A stretch of 64,000 nt of DNA from the NCBI GenBank assembly GCA_016648135.1, contig JADDOH010010214.1, positions 20,876-84,875 of the forward strand, written 5' to 3'. Below, in pieces: positions 20,184-31,440 of the stretch; positions within the stretch are counted from its first letter, which is position 1; each line of letters begins with the position of its first letter. The notes under the pieces are model-generated. The model was not told where the DNA came from, did no database searches, and saw nothing but the letters and a program-made list of their open reading frames with translations. The DNA comes from Agrypnia vestita. Lineage: Eukaryota; Arthropoda; Insecta; Trichoptera; Phryganeidae. The position numbers and the translations under genes were made by a program.

Positions 20184-22380
20184 TTAGGGTGTCACTTTGT
20201 ATGGCGAAAAAAAAAGATTTTTATTTTTAAACTTAATAGTTATCAAAAGTTGCATTTCTTTTATAACTACACAAAAATGCAAAAAAAATTGCAATTCCAG
20301 TATACTTTTGGCTCATTCTAGCGAGTCAAAATATTCTGAAAATGTTGGTTTTTGGTGATTTTTCTGAGGTAATAAAAGTGCTGGTTTCTTCTACATAATT
20401 TTTAACAGATTACTTTATTTCGTTAATATATATCAAGATAATGTACTAAAACAAAAATTTGTTGCAAAGTTTTATGTTGAAATATTTAAAAAAAAACTTA
20501 TAATACATACGAAATATTAAAAAAAGAGCATGTTTAAAGACAACGGAAGAAAAAATTTAAAGAAAACTCGGCCAATTATAAAAATGATTTTGTATCCTAA
20601 TTATATTATTATGATAATACTACATTGATTCATGTAAAAAAAATTATCCATATACCTTTAAAAATAAAAAATTAAAGTCTTTTTTGGAATTAAATTTTGG
20701 CATAATTTTCTTGAAATTCTGCTTGGCTGCAATAAAACCTTCTCTAGCTGTTTGCCCTGCGACAGAACCTGCAGATATAATAGTCAATTGAAGGCATCCA
20801 CAGATTTCCACGTGTCTGTGTATGGCAGGGAAACTTGGGAAAAACGAATATTTAAACATTTCGTTCGATGAAAACTATCTTCAGCTCTTCACATACTAAG
20901 TAGCTCAAAATCGGCGGTTCAGTCAGTATAAGATTCTCATCCTGCCAAGAAATCATTTCGTAAAAATGATCGCTCTCAAAATTAATTTTTGGTATCACAA
21001 AAGATCTCGACAATGATTTTTGCGAGGCATAAACTTTCAAAAATCTCGATATGCTGTTCTATTACAATTTTGTTGTCATCTGTCAACATTAATTTGATGC
21101 CTCTCTGATATCACTCAATATAGCTAAAATAATAGCAGCGCCTGCTCTGTGCGATACGTCCTAACGATCACATACTTCAGCCAACTTTACGAATTTTTTT
21201 GTATTAAATTTTCTCATCCTTTAAAATTCTAGGAGCTGAGGCTCTAGGTAGTCATGATAAATATTATCATTAAAGATCTTTTTGGTCTAATCGATTGGAG
21301 AATGTCTCATAAAACTGGAGGTACACGGCTTCGGTGAGGCGTCCTTCCGGTGTTTTAGAAACCATTCGTCTTTTTTCTGAAGCTTTCTAGTTGTTTTTTT
21401 GTCTATGTTTCCAATTCCCGTCCATCTGAAGGCTTTTTGGTCTTTAAAAAATGGGTGTTCTTCAACTGGAACGGTTTTATTTTTTACACATTTACAAGAA
21501 GAATAATCTTTGCATTTGCACCCAGCAATATCAAAAATAATTGTTGATTTGGTTATAAAGATTTCTATTTTATCTAAATACAATTGACTTTTTGGTTCTT
21601 TGTTGTTTATCGATATTAGCTTATACTGTTTGTAATATGATAATATAAGCTGGCTCACTTGCTTGCATCGTCAACGACCGGAATGCTTGCTTTTTTCCAA
21701 ACTTCAAGAACGGTTCGAGCCACTTAGGAAGTGATAACTTTTGCTTGTGGTTCTAAACTACTTGACTGTTTCATTTCATGATGCGCCCACTCATAATGTC
21801 TTAAAACATCTCCATAAGTTGGTAACACAGTACTTTTGAATTTTTCGGTATATTTCTCAAAAATACGTAATTTCGTACGACTTCTTGTTTCTTTTGAACT
21901 TGACGAATTTGATATTTTATGATTCGTTACTTGAATAAATTAAATACTTAAATTTATTACGTGTAATATGTAGAAACTTTACGACGGTTGAAAATAAGTA
22001 AGCAAACAAACACAACCGTTCGTTATGGAGTTTTGTTTATCACTGACGGTCTGACCTAACAAGGTGCGCATAACCCGAAATTGCCCGAACGAGGGTAGGT
22101 ATTTAACGCAAACAAATTATCAAAATTAACTTAAATATGGCGTTATCCTCATGCTGACTATATTCTTATTAGAAAAGAAGCATTTAATTACTAATACAAT
22201 TTGTAAATACAAAAATATATTGTTGATTGGAACGTTATTTTGCATGTTTTTCTATATTTCAAGGCCTTTGAACTAGCCAAAAGTACCAGTATTAAGAAAA
22301 ACTGTAAATACTTAATAAAATATAAAAATTCAACTTTTGAGAATAATTAAATTTTAAAAATCGAAAGTGACACACCCTAA
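20184..22380 (-). mobile_element. TIR transposon carrying an uncharacterised transposase-like gene
   Basis: The left end (TTAGGGTGTCACTTT, 20184) is mirrored by the right end (TTAGGGTGTGTCACTTT on the minus strand from 22380). Similarity continues inward through a poly-A/T stretch to TCAAAAGTTG on both sides, giving imperfect inverted repeats of about 50-60 bp. Inside, on the minus strand, is a decayed gene of a family repeated in many insect genomes (see 20644-21950). The flanks do not show a clear target duplication (AAA on the left, TATA on the right). The inverted repeats around the gene are what mark this family as transposon-borne. Confidence 0.65.
20644..21950 (-). pseudogene. Decayed repeat-borne ORF with Cys cluster, function unknown
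   Basis: Minus-strand frames, in order, read TRSRTKLRIFEKYTEKFK, LPTYGDVLRHYEWAHHEM, EVWKKASIPVV, SQLILSYYKQY, then IFDIAGCKCKDYSSCKC with KTVPVEEHPFFKDQ and GIGNIDKKTTRKLQKK, then DVSHRAGAAIILAILSDI, YEMISWQDENLILTEPPIL, and finally RHVEICGCLQLTIISAG and MPKFNSKKDF. I know this order from an uncharacterised, highly repeated family in insects and cnidarians: a FD...CKC....C.C cluster, then an acidic DRY/GVSDR-like segment, then an RHV/KLVTEAS-like and KIMP.F end. Stops and frameshifts abound and the central region is shortened. Its position inside inverted repeats suggests a transposase or accessory protein, which is inference. Confidence 0.55.
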
Positions 22381-22600
22381 TATACATAGTTTATCTTGAT
22401 TGCTATAGACAACAGGAACAAACGATGTTAACGAGATACATAGTATGATTAGGGTTATCGGTGGTTATCAGGTTAATCATAACCATAGAGTATAAAGGTC
22501 ATTAATATCACCTTCAACTAGTTAAATACAACGCTTTTAACGTTTCGTGTTCTTCTTTAGAGGCTTCACAGGACTCGAGGTTACAATAGACACAATACGC
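22381..22600. other. Short spacer
   Basis: Nothing coding-like is visible. GGTTATCGGTGGTTATCAGG and similar phrases around 22450 are low-complexity. Confidence 0.4.
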
Positions 22601-22601
22601 A

Positions 22602-22690
22602 TTACTTGACGTCACCTTGGTGACGGCACTCGCCCACTTCCTGCAAGTCCGTTTTGAGATTGTCCACCCATCTCCAGCTTTTCTCTCCCC
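22602..22690 (-). pseudogene. LINE C-terminal tail fragment
   Basis: On the minus strand the frame reads SWRWVDNLKTDLQEVGECRH and ends at the stop codon at 22602. This corresponds to the RWVDDLK.DL...G motif at the very end of insect endonuclease/reverse transcriptase LINEs. Only about 25 codons are recognisable. Confidence 0.45.
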
Positions 22691-23221
22691 TCAGTCCCTT
22701 ACTCTAGTTCTTGTTGGGTTTTCTGCGAAGGTTTTTTTCGTTTTTTTCAGGATGTAAATAAGATAATAGAAATATATGAAAAAAAATCTTTGGAAATAAA
22801 ATACGGGATATGATACCCGAAACTTTTCTTTCCAGTGAACAGCGATACCAATTTCGCCACAGTAAGCATCTATGGTTGCGAGAAAATTTCAACTTAATGT
22901 ATTATGTAGATTTGTAAGTGCTGGTTGTATCAACTTGGATTATAGTAATTTTTCGTAAGAACGGGTTATGTAATTGGTTGAAAACGCAATAATCGATGGC
23001 TCACACGAAAGATTACTGTAAACCAAGTTGATAAACCAGCCCTAAGTAAAGTAAATAGTTCATCTTTATTCGATTTTATTTTTAATATCTGTCGCCTTCA
23101 TATTCCAAGAAATTTTAGTATAATACACTAGAATAAATGTTGTCTCTATTATCTCTTATATAACTTATACTGTGAATTTTTACAATAAAAATATCAACTT
23201 TTCAATTAAATGTGTTGTCTA
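22691..23221. other. AT-rich stretch, nothing recognised
   Basis: No gene or repeat boundary is evident. The pair CAACTTGGATTATAGTAA (22932) and TTACTGTAAACCAAGTTG (23013) forms a loose inverted repeat around 100 bp of DNA. Confidence 0.4.
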
Positions 23222-23372
23222 TTATACTCCGGGTTCCAGGTTCGATTCCCAATGAGGTCACAATTGACCTTTGTGATTTACTCAAGCCTGGGTGTTTTAT
23301 GATGTGTTTCACTTCTGTAATTGGGCCTCTTGGCCTGTTGAGGCGTTAATAAAAAATAAAATAAATATAAAA
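23222..23372 (+). repeat. tRNA-derived SINE, family A, copy 3 (5'-truncated)
   Basis: Plus-strand copy with the B box GGTTCGATTCCC, the GAGGTCACAATTGACC body, CTCAAGCCTGGGTGTTTT, GGGCCTCTTGGCCTGTTGAG and an A/T-rich tail. The A-box half present in the copy at 4655-4860 is missing. Confidence 0.7.
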
Positions 23373-24850
23373 TGTATAGCTATTATTTATAAAAACAAAA
23401 ATATTTTGGAAACCACATTATATAAAAATAAATAAAAATAAAAGTATACTTACTTGTATTCATAAAAACTACATAGTTTTTAAATAATTCTTCGAAACAT
23501 TTTTGCACCTTTTTAAAAATTGTTGGCTTCACAAAATAACTTTTGAACTATGAAATTGACGTAATAAATGTGTGCAAACGAAATGTAGAACATATTGTTA
23601 CTGACATAACAAAACCAAAAACAAAGTAATCCGTCCATTGTTTATCGAGATAAGGCTTAAAATGAAGAAAATCGTCCGCCATCTTTGATTTTCCCGCCCC
23701 CTCCTCCTTACACCTCGACAACTTTGGCACTCTACGACCGACAGATCTGTGTTTTAGATGTCACAGGGAATCCACTAATACAGTTGTTGGTATTCAGAAG
23801 AGTTGCAGATGGAAATCAAGATCTAGAACTTATAAGTGAACCAGTTTACTATACCTACAAGTGTCCACATACTTATAGATATATATCCACATGCAAATAT
23901 TAATCTTCCCAAAACCATACAGATTCATATTTGAAAAATGATATTAAAAATAGTATTATATTACATATTGAAAATATTTATTTTGGAATTATTTTACCGA
24001 TTTGACAAACACAATCAGTGTTGACCGTTCAAAATGATAAGTTAATTAAAAATAGAAAATAAAACTTTATGATACCACATGCAAATTTTGGCGGTCTGTA
24101 ACGAATTCATTTGGCATTTACATGAGAATCACTCAGGCATATAACGTCCAGAGCAGTTAATCACAAGCCGGATCGGCAGCTCTATTTGCACACGAATTCT
24201 GCAATTACATTTGACCAAATCCAATGGGCCATTGTCATGCCGGGGCCAAATTGCAACCAAATTGGGTTAATATTGAGTGTTATTTTTGCACATATATATA
24301 TTAATATAAAAAAAACATTTGCAATCTTTAGTTGAAGACTAAAATTAAATTCAAAATAAAATAACATTTTGTTTGACACCACTTTTTTAATAATCACCAA
24401 CTTGTTTCAGCTCAGATCTGAGCTTTTATCGGGGCTTAATATATACTAATTATTGCAAACAGTGAAGAAAACATTGCGGAGACAAAGAGACAGAAAGCGC
24501 GGTGTACATAATCGATAGCATGAATCAGTCGACGTCAAGTGCATTGTTGCATTTATTGCACTTGAAGCGGTTATATAATTTTGTCTCTTTCTCGCATAAA
24601 TATCGCGTACGCATACATTAACGATATATCGTACGGTATCGGTACACAATACATTATTGGAGTGCCATAGCCAAAACATCGACCTGTTATTACAGTTAAA
24701 GGAAATAATGGTTTATAGTAAGAAATTTTGCTAAAAAGACCGAACAGTTTATTCAGCACACACAACGGGGTAGAGCACCAAAGCATGTATTCAACAAAAG
24801 ATGAAAAATAAAGATATTGTAACTGGTCGTGGATGTGAGAGGCAGTTAAA
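23373..24850. other. AT-rich stretch without a supportable gene
   Basis: Several short frames on both strands show no domains. The minus-strand frames at 24446-24679 and 24571-24855 overlap and are Cys/Tyr-rich without a recognisable pattern. Confidence 0.5.
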
Positions 24851-25250
24851 AACACTCGAAATTAATTAGCGATTTATTAATTAATGATTAATTAATTATT
24901 TAATAAATCACTTATCACAAAATCACTTAACACGAATTAAATACAACGCTATTCTTTAATCTACACTATTATGCAATGTATCACTTTGTCTATGAACATT
25001 TTAATATCACTGGGTTCACGTATTTATCGCTCGTAGAATATTCAATTCTCGCACGTAAAAGTCGCACTAGTTTATTTCACCACTTAGGTACTTCGCTCGA
25101 TTATTTCGCTTTATTTATCGCTTCGATTATCTCACGACTGGTCACCCTGGCCGTCAAATCGCGGCTCGCGGTCTACTTCGCACCGAACTAACTGTCAAAA
25201 CACGACCACTTCACGGTGGTCTAGGTCCGCGCAATTGATATCTGAATACT
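24851..25250 (-). promoter_or_regulatory. 5' leader/LTR-like G+C-richer module
   Basis: On the minus strand it begins GGACCTAGACCACCGTGAAG, contains TTTTGACAGTT followed by GGTGCGAAG, then a long A-rich leader with repeated GTGCGA and AAGTG phrases, and ends in an AT palindrome near 24860-24905. The TTTTGACAGTT phrase, as a possible initiator, and the GTGCGA leader are shared with the minus strand at 53160-53240 and in style with the modules at 17-19 kb. No TATA box is clear. LTR R/U5 sequence is the likeliest origin. Confidence 0.35.
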
Positions 25251-25296
25251 GTTATTTTTCAAACTTTCTAGATTATTATAATATTTAGAAGAAGGT

Positions 25297-25331
25297 CCTG
25301 AAACAACTGAGAAGCGCTCAGTTGTTTCAGG
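25297..25331. repeat. Perfect hairpin, 14-bp arms or longer
   Basis: CCTGAAACAACTGA and TCAGTTGTTTCAGG are exact complements around GAAGCGC, and part of the loop (GAG/CTC) can extend the stem. It lies directly beside the leader-like module at 24851-25250. Confidence 0.6.
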
Positions 25332-25442
25332 CATTACCCTAGATTGCTATAGACTTTTCTCAATCCTTCGATAGTGTTGTGGCCTATCACAAAGGATTCT
25401 CTACGTTTTCTCTTTTGCCACTTATTTAGAATATTTTTATAT

Positions 25443-25472
25443 AAATTGTATGTCATGAGTGACATACAATTT
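25443..25472. repeat. Perfect hairpin, 13-bp arms, TGAG loop
   Basis: AAATTGTATGTCA is followed by TGAG and then its exact complement TGACATACAATTT. A short T run follows. It is the second strong hairpin within 150 bp. Confidence 0.6.
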
Positions 25473-27099
25473 TTAGTTAGTTAGTTAAATGAGTTTAATA
25501 AAAACGATAAATAAATACATATATTGGCATCTACACTCTAAGTTTTTGTGAGAAAACCCAAAAGAGTAAATCATGGAAAAGGGGATCTTAATATTTGATT
25601 TTCCTGGAAACTAAGAAATCCACTTATTCTGTAGACGTGAAATTTTTTGCCCGTCTACAGACACGAAACAACTAAAAAAATTCTCCCAAGTGGTTGGATC
25701 GTAAGTCTAGTTCAAGTAAATCAGAGAATGGCGCTGAATATATCTTTATTTTAGTTCAGAAATCTGCGATAAAAAGACATTTTGAATTGATTATTTCTAA
25801 CCGTTAGACTTTCATATTTATCAATAGGTATAAATTTTTAAATAAATTAAAATTTAATGATGTATTTTATAAAATTTACTTTCTGAGAAAAATAAAATAT
25901 ATTTTATATTTATTTATAATGATCCTTAGACAGTATGGTTGCTTTTGTTTTCTTTCTAGCCTCACTCTTGTTTGTTTTAAAAATAATAGCGCAGGCTGGT
26001 TAACTCAGTCCTGGAAAATATATATTATCTGTTATCTCGGAAACAAGACATTTATTTTACAATTTATAACCCTGACTTAACAAGGGTAGGGACATCACAG
26101 CCGTAAAACATAATTCCTAATAATGAATTTTAATAACCGATATATTACGATCATACCCTTGTTAGGAAAACGTGACAAAGGAGAAAATTATTATTTTCGT
26201 GTCTTAAACATTCAGAATCACTATTTTCTCTGTTTCTCTGGAAGTACTTTTGCTTTTTTTTATTTCGGTTTTTTATTTCACTGTGTTTTCTTATTTCAGT
26301 TTGTCTCAAAAATAATTGTTAAAACGGAACATGTAGCGAAATAAAGTTGAAATATAGATAATTTAAATAAAATATCAGGAATGTAGGACCTCGGTAAAAG
26401 ACCTGACATGATCACATACAACAAATCTGGAGGATGGCTCTGTTAAAAGCCTCAACAACCGTAAGCCATGCATGAAAAGATGTATTAATGTAGCCGAAGC
26501 ATAAGACGTGTGTCAAGACATCTTATCTCGCTACCCTGGTGGTAAATGGCGTGATGGTTAGTTAGTTAGAAATAAAATAGTTAAGAAAAAGTAGATAAGA
26601 TTAATTTACAGCAACGATCTTAGAACTTGATCATAATGATGATTTTGGTGTACTACAGATAGAATATTTTTTTGAAAATATACACCATTAAGCCATTAAG
26701 CCTCTTAAGTATACATTACAAAATAATAATAAATTGACCGAAAAAATAAAGTAAAAAGAAATAAAATGTTGGTTAACAGAATATACAGTACATTAAAAAA
26801 TAAAATAAGTTTTTGAATTATCAAGTTTATAGTGCAGGCAAAATCAGACAGTGGATTCCAATAATCACTACAATTCAGAACACCAATAAAATACAAGGAA
26901 AAATATAAGCAAAAAAGAAGCCCTCTGAACATTAAAAAACAAGTTAAAAATTTAAATTAAAAATGCAAATTAAATATAAGAATCAAGGAACATTTATAAT
27001 GAAGTACACCATTTGAAAATATGACCGACAGATAAACATTTTTCCTTCTCTATTATGCCTATTTGTCGATGATTATAATTATATACAAATGTTGTTGAT
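25473..27099. other. AT-rich stretch without a supportable gene
   Basis: Open frames here (26123-26344 plus, 26705-26932 minus) are Phe/Leu/Tyr-rich products of AT-rich DNA. A G+C-richer patch at 26395-26560 may be an old LINE scrap, but no motif is readable. Confidence 0.5.
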
Positions 27100-27250
27100 G
27101 ATTATAAATATATTCAAATGGAAATACAAATGAATTCCCAATTATAACAATTTCGTTGTCTATCTGACCGTCCGTCTGTCCGTCAACCGGGTACCAAACC
27201 CGTGCCTCCTGGGTGAAAGACAGGTATTCTAGCCACAACACCACATTGAA
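27100..27250 (-). repeat. tRNA-derived SINE, family B, copy 1
   Basis: On the minus strand a head reads GTGGTGTTGTGGCTAGAATA followed by CCTGTCTTTCACCCAGGAGG and a B-box-like GGTTTGGTACCCGG. The CTTTCAC loop is like that of tRNA-Glu. The body continues GACGGACAGACGGACGGTCA, GATAGACAACGAAATTGTTA and TAATTGGGAATTCATTTGT. The same GACAGA...GAAATTATTATGATTGGGA body is present at 27538-27625 on the plus strand. Confidence 0.55.
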
Positions 27251-27537
27251 GACAACACTGTTCTGGGAAAAAAATGTTTTTAAAGCCAGTGAACCTAAAG
27301 AAAATATTTTTTGAAAATATATTGTGTGCCCTATCTTTCTCTCTCTTTATACGTACAAATCTTTTTTAAACGTACAAATGGTTCGCGTCGTTGCTAACTT
27401 AGCCTTATATGTACTGTATTTCTGACGAGTCACGCAAGCTCGGCGGTAGCATCGTTAATTTGCGGTGCCAGCCCCATCTCTGGCCTTTATTTTCGTTTTT
27501 TAGCCGTAAATTCAAACGAATTACGGATGTTACACAA

Positions 27538-27625
27538 AGTTACGGACAGACAGACAGCCAGATAGACGGACGGATAGATGCATAGATAATGAAATTATTA
27601 TGATTGGGATACTCTGTGAGATAAA
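27538..27625 (+). repeat. SINE family B body, partial copy 2
   Basis: The segment ACGGACAGACAGACAGCC, AGATAGACGGACGG, then TAATGAAATTATTATGATTG matches the post-tRNA body of the minus-strand copy at 27100-27250. Its tRNA-like head is not recognisable. Confidence 0.45.
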
Positions 27626-27803
27626 AATATAATATCGTTTTTTTTCAAAATATGTATCGACCTAAGCTCACGCTTTAATGATCTGGCTACATGCTTATAA
27701 ATGGAAGTAGTACCCATTATACAGGCCTCAACATTTTATGTTTCTACTTTTTTCCAGACTTAATATATGTTCATTCTGATAATTGCCATTATATTTATTT
27801 TAA

Positions 27804-27892
27804 GTGGGGTATAAAAGCAAAGGCAGCAATATCCAAGAAATTAAAAAAAATGTTTTTAATACAGTAACGCTGCCTTTTGCTTTTATACCCCA
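27804..27892. mobile_element. MITE family M1, copy 1 (89 bp)
   Basis: GTGGGGTATAAAAGCAAAGG is mirrored by GCTTTTATACCCCA across a very short centre. It is the shortest and best-matched member of a family also seen at 33726-33924, 41032-41243, 46179-46402 and 52744-52933. AAGGCAGCAATATCC follows the left end, and the right end has GCTGCCTTTTGC. TA-rich flanks prevent a safe target-duplication call. Confidence 0.75.
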
Positions 27893-28623
27893 TATATATG
27901 TTATATAATATGTATGTTATAAAGTGTAAATTTTGATAATGTATGCGATAATTAGTTTAGTGTATACGTTAACTCATAGTTAATGCATACATATACATCT
28001 AAATATTACAAATTTAACGAAATTTAACACTTTGTGACATATATGCATATCGATATATGCACATATTTCAATGTTTTTTTTTATTCTCTATACATAACAT
28101 TTTACATACTTACTATATTTCTTATTTTTATGAATAAATGTGAGTTTTATTCTTCCTCTGATTAAAGCATTTGTTTTTTTTTATTGGATTGCAATTACTA
28201 ATGCAGCACATAATGTTAACATCTAAAATTATGTTAATAATGTAAAATATATTTCCCTCTAAAAATCGAGATTTTACAAATATTACAAAGAGCAATATTT
28301 TTTTGACTGATAAATGACGTAAGTAGTAGGCAACTAACGAAATTCTCAGAATAAAAAACCTAAAAACTTTACCTATTAACCAATCAATAGGGAGAAAACA
28401 CTTCAACAATCGCCAATTGAATATATAAAGCTTCATTTTTCAGATATTCCGGATATTTCATCCCTTTTCCGACACTTACACACCGTACCTGACCCAAGAC
28501 ACTCGACTCTGGGTGCCCTAAGGTAAGTTCCTTTGTGTGGATCTTGTGTGACCAAAAAATATTGAATGGCTCAACTACGCCCTTGTCCCCCGTCTTGCAT
28601 ACTTACTTTAAAAAACTTTGATA
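27893..28623. other. AT-rich stretch without a supportable gene
   Basis: The 102-codon minus-strand frame at 28128-28436 is Lys/Ile/Phe-rich and unrecognised. Nothing else is visible. Confidence 0.45.
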
Positions 28624-28716
28624 GAGGGGCTAGACGCTCTAAGAATGTGGTGCTGGTGACACCTGCTCCACATACCATGGATATCCCGCAGAGTGAATGA
28701 TTCATTACAATTATAG
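28624..28716 (+). pseudogene. LINE C-terminal domain fragment
   Basis: The plus-strand frame reads EGLDALRMWCW, an in-frame stop, then HLLHIPWISRRVNDSLQL and a second stop at 28714. It matches the LE..EMWCWRRLLRIPWT.RR.N segment of insect and metazoan endonuclease/reverse transcriptase LINEs. Related G+C-richer debris continues to about 28890 without readable motifs. Confidence 0.6.
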
Positions 28717-30779
28717 AAAAATTACTTTTCGAGCAGCTTAATCCTTATAGCTGGGCTTGTTACCAGACATGAGATCCGAGGGAGAGACACAGTTTTCGCG
28801 AAAGCTGGATCCACCGGTTAGAACTTCGATGCAGAGCCCACTCATTGTAAGCGCAGGAAATGCTGCGTGCTAGATTTTGAGGTGGTTTATCATATGACCT
28901 CCGTGATTTTGGTTATCTTACACATCAACATAAACCAAAAATCATAAAGAACATATTGTTGCAATTAACAATATAATTATTAATACAATAATTTTAAAAG
29001 TCTCTTTGTGTGATTTCATACCTTAGTACATTCTAATTTCTTATTACATTGTGAATATGAACAACTTCATCTGAAATGCTTTTAACGCGCAGACGATGTA
29101 TGTAACAACTGCACGATGTCTTAAATATAAATATAGTTATAACATTATGCACAAACTTTACGGGAATTTCACTGTTTTATGCTAAATTAAGATAAAATAA
29201 ATGCTTAATCAAAATAATAATAAAACAAAAATTCAGGTACAAACCTTGAAAATTCCTCACTTTTTCGGTGAAGCGCTGAACTCAAAATAAATTGAACCTT
29301 TCGTGAGCAGAACCATATTTATTCATACACACTATAGTTACTATAATTTAGTCTTCTCTTGGTAATCTACATACCTCTCTCAACGGTCCCGCCGTTGTTC
29401 GAAACACGCATCTTTTGGAATGATGTTCAGATGGATCATCGCGTTTCGCATAAAGGCTTATCTTGATTCTAATCGCATCTTTTAAACTTTTAAACTTTTA
29501 AAGGCATTTTTAATGTGCGGAATAGCCAAAAAATCCCCCGAAGCCATATCGGAAGAAAGGGTAGCCTTACAAACCAGGAGGATGCTGTATTTAGCCAAGA
29601 ACCTGAATCGGGCGAGACAAATGGGAGGGGGAATAGTCGGGATGGAACTGTTCCATCATTTAAATTTTTCTGACAATTTTTAAGCATAAATTCTTGGTAA
29701 AAATTAAATGTACCGATCAATTGTTTGCTACCTACACAAACATCATTTCTTCACTCAGAAGTTGACCGGCAACAATTCATAATTTCTACGGCGGAAAAAT
29801 TCACGATTGCCCTTGAATGTCTTCTATATATTTCCACAAAAAGATACCTCTTGTGCCTCATTTTTTATTTGAAAAAAGGTTTGATAATATTTGAACACTT
29901 CAAGTAAATAAAAAAAAATAGCCACCACCACAAAATATGATTAAAATATTACTATTTTTGAATGAAGTAAAGCCTTTTTTTTAAATTACGTTATTTACTG
30001 TTCTCTGAAGTTTAAACTTTGACCTTTTGATCATTTGAAACCTTCTGACTGCCTGAAACCTGAAATTTCTAACCTCACATTCTCGATCTGATTTTGATAT
30101 CTCGATGAAATAAAACGACTCACTCTTCTGCCTCAACAAATAACTCTTGCTCTATTTCATATTCATAATTCTTGCTCGTCAATTGCTTATATTTCAAGTA
30201 TGGCCTTCTTTTCAGTGATAAAGTTGTGTTTTTTGCTAACGTTCACAATTTCTGATATCTTCGACGTTTTTCCTCACTCGATTGTTTTTACATCACAAAA
30301 ATATAATCGCGTTCTAATAAATCTACGTGAATGCAATAAACTACATTTATGGCTTCGAAAACATGGGTGAAAATACTGGAGGGAAAACTCTCGCTATGCA
30401 GCAATAATATGCATCGTCTCTGCAAAAACGAATAGGATGTTTTATTCACATGGTATTGTCTCTCATCTGAGTGAGTAGCCTACCCATAAGAACAACTATG
30501 CACACACAGGAGTTGATTAAATTTTCGTCAATTTTTTTTAATAAATGTTTTTACTCCTTTCCCAAATAACATCCGCTCTCTTTTTTATTATACGTAGCGT
30601 GTTGTAGATATCAAAGGATTATTATTTTCTATTCATACAGCTAATTTTTCAACCACATTTTTTTACAAATCCTACTTTTTTTAACAAGGTAGAGCAAGTT
30701 ATTTTTTTATTCTTTGTAATTTTAATATTTTTTATTTTAATGTACTTATCTATACTGAGGTCATGCTCACGTAGGATAT
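28717..30779. other. No supportable gene
   Basis: LINE-like debris fades by about 28890. The remainder is AT-rich. The minus-strand frame at 29490-29720 and the plus-strand frame at 29725-29907 show no domains. Confidence 0.5.
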
Positions 30780-31440
30780 TTTCAAGAGATTGCGCGTCGA
30801 TACGCACCTTCAATTAGCACACCCCGACATACCTTCCACAACCTTCACCACCATGGCACAGCGCCTGACAACAGCTGACCACCAACACGGGTGTTCGGGA
30901 GAAAGGCCAGGACACGCCATGAGCCTGGCGCAAGCGAGCAGGGAACAATCGTGCGATGCCAGCCGGCGCACAACATCAAGGGCAGCGGGGACCACGGGCC
31001 ATATCAGAGAGTGACGCACAACCCCAGCCACGTCGGACATGCCCTACAGAGTGTCCGACCACGCACAACAGTAAACAACGCAACCACCAGCAAACGAAAT
31101 CAGATAGGTAAATGTCATTATCATTCGTTGGAACAACCACATACGCCACCGTGACGACTACGGAGCCGACACACCATGCTTCACAACCCTCGATGTTCAT
31201 CATCAGCCCAGCCACGTTGGATACGCCCTACAGAGTATCTGATCACGCCCAGAATCATCTTCAGCACCAGCAACGCCGACTCACCGAGCGTTGTCAACTC
31301 ATCCGCATTCACAACCACGGAACGAGCACAACGCGCTTCCATATTCGATGACGTCATCAGGCCAGCACACCGCGCCTGAATAGCCACCGACTGTACATCA
31401 TAACCCTTTTCCACAAGCAACCACAACTCCTAAAGGACGA
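30780..31440 (+). repeat. G+C-rich diverged tandem repeat, about 187-190 bp unit
   Basis: A sharp island of G+C with CpG. CAGCCACGTCGGACATGCCC then TACAGAGTGTCCGA at about 31027 recurs as CAGCCACGTTGGATACGCCC then TACAGAGTATCTGA at about 31213. ACTACGGAGCCGACACACCA recurs as ACCACGGAACGAGCACAACG. A third, weaker unit may start near 30840. Frames are open on both strands because stop codons are rare in G+C-rich DNA. Origin could be a satellite, an LTR or an element interior; none is recognised. Confidence 0.5.

Noticed and set aside
20184..20200. Telomere-type TTAGGG repeat
   Set aside because: Only a single TTAGGG as part of a transposon end; no tandem TTAGG or TTAGGG array anywhere in the window.
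30790..31426. Six overlapping frames on both strands
   Set aside because: Stop codons are rare in this G+C-rich repeat, so openness in all frames is a composition effect.
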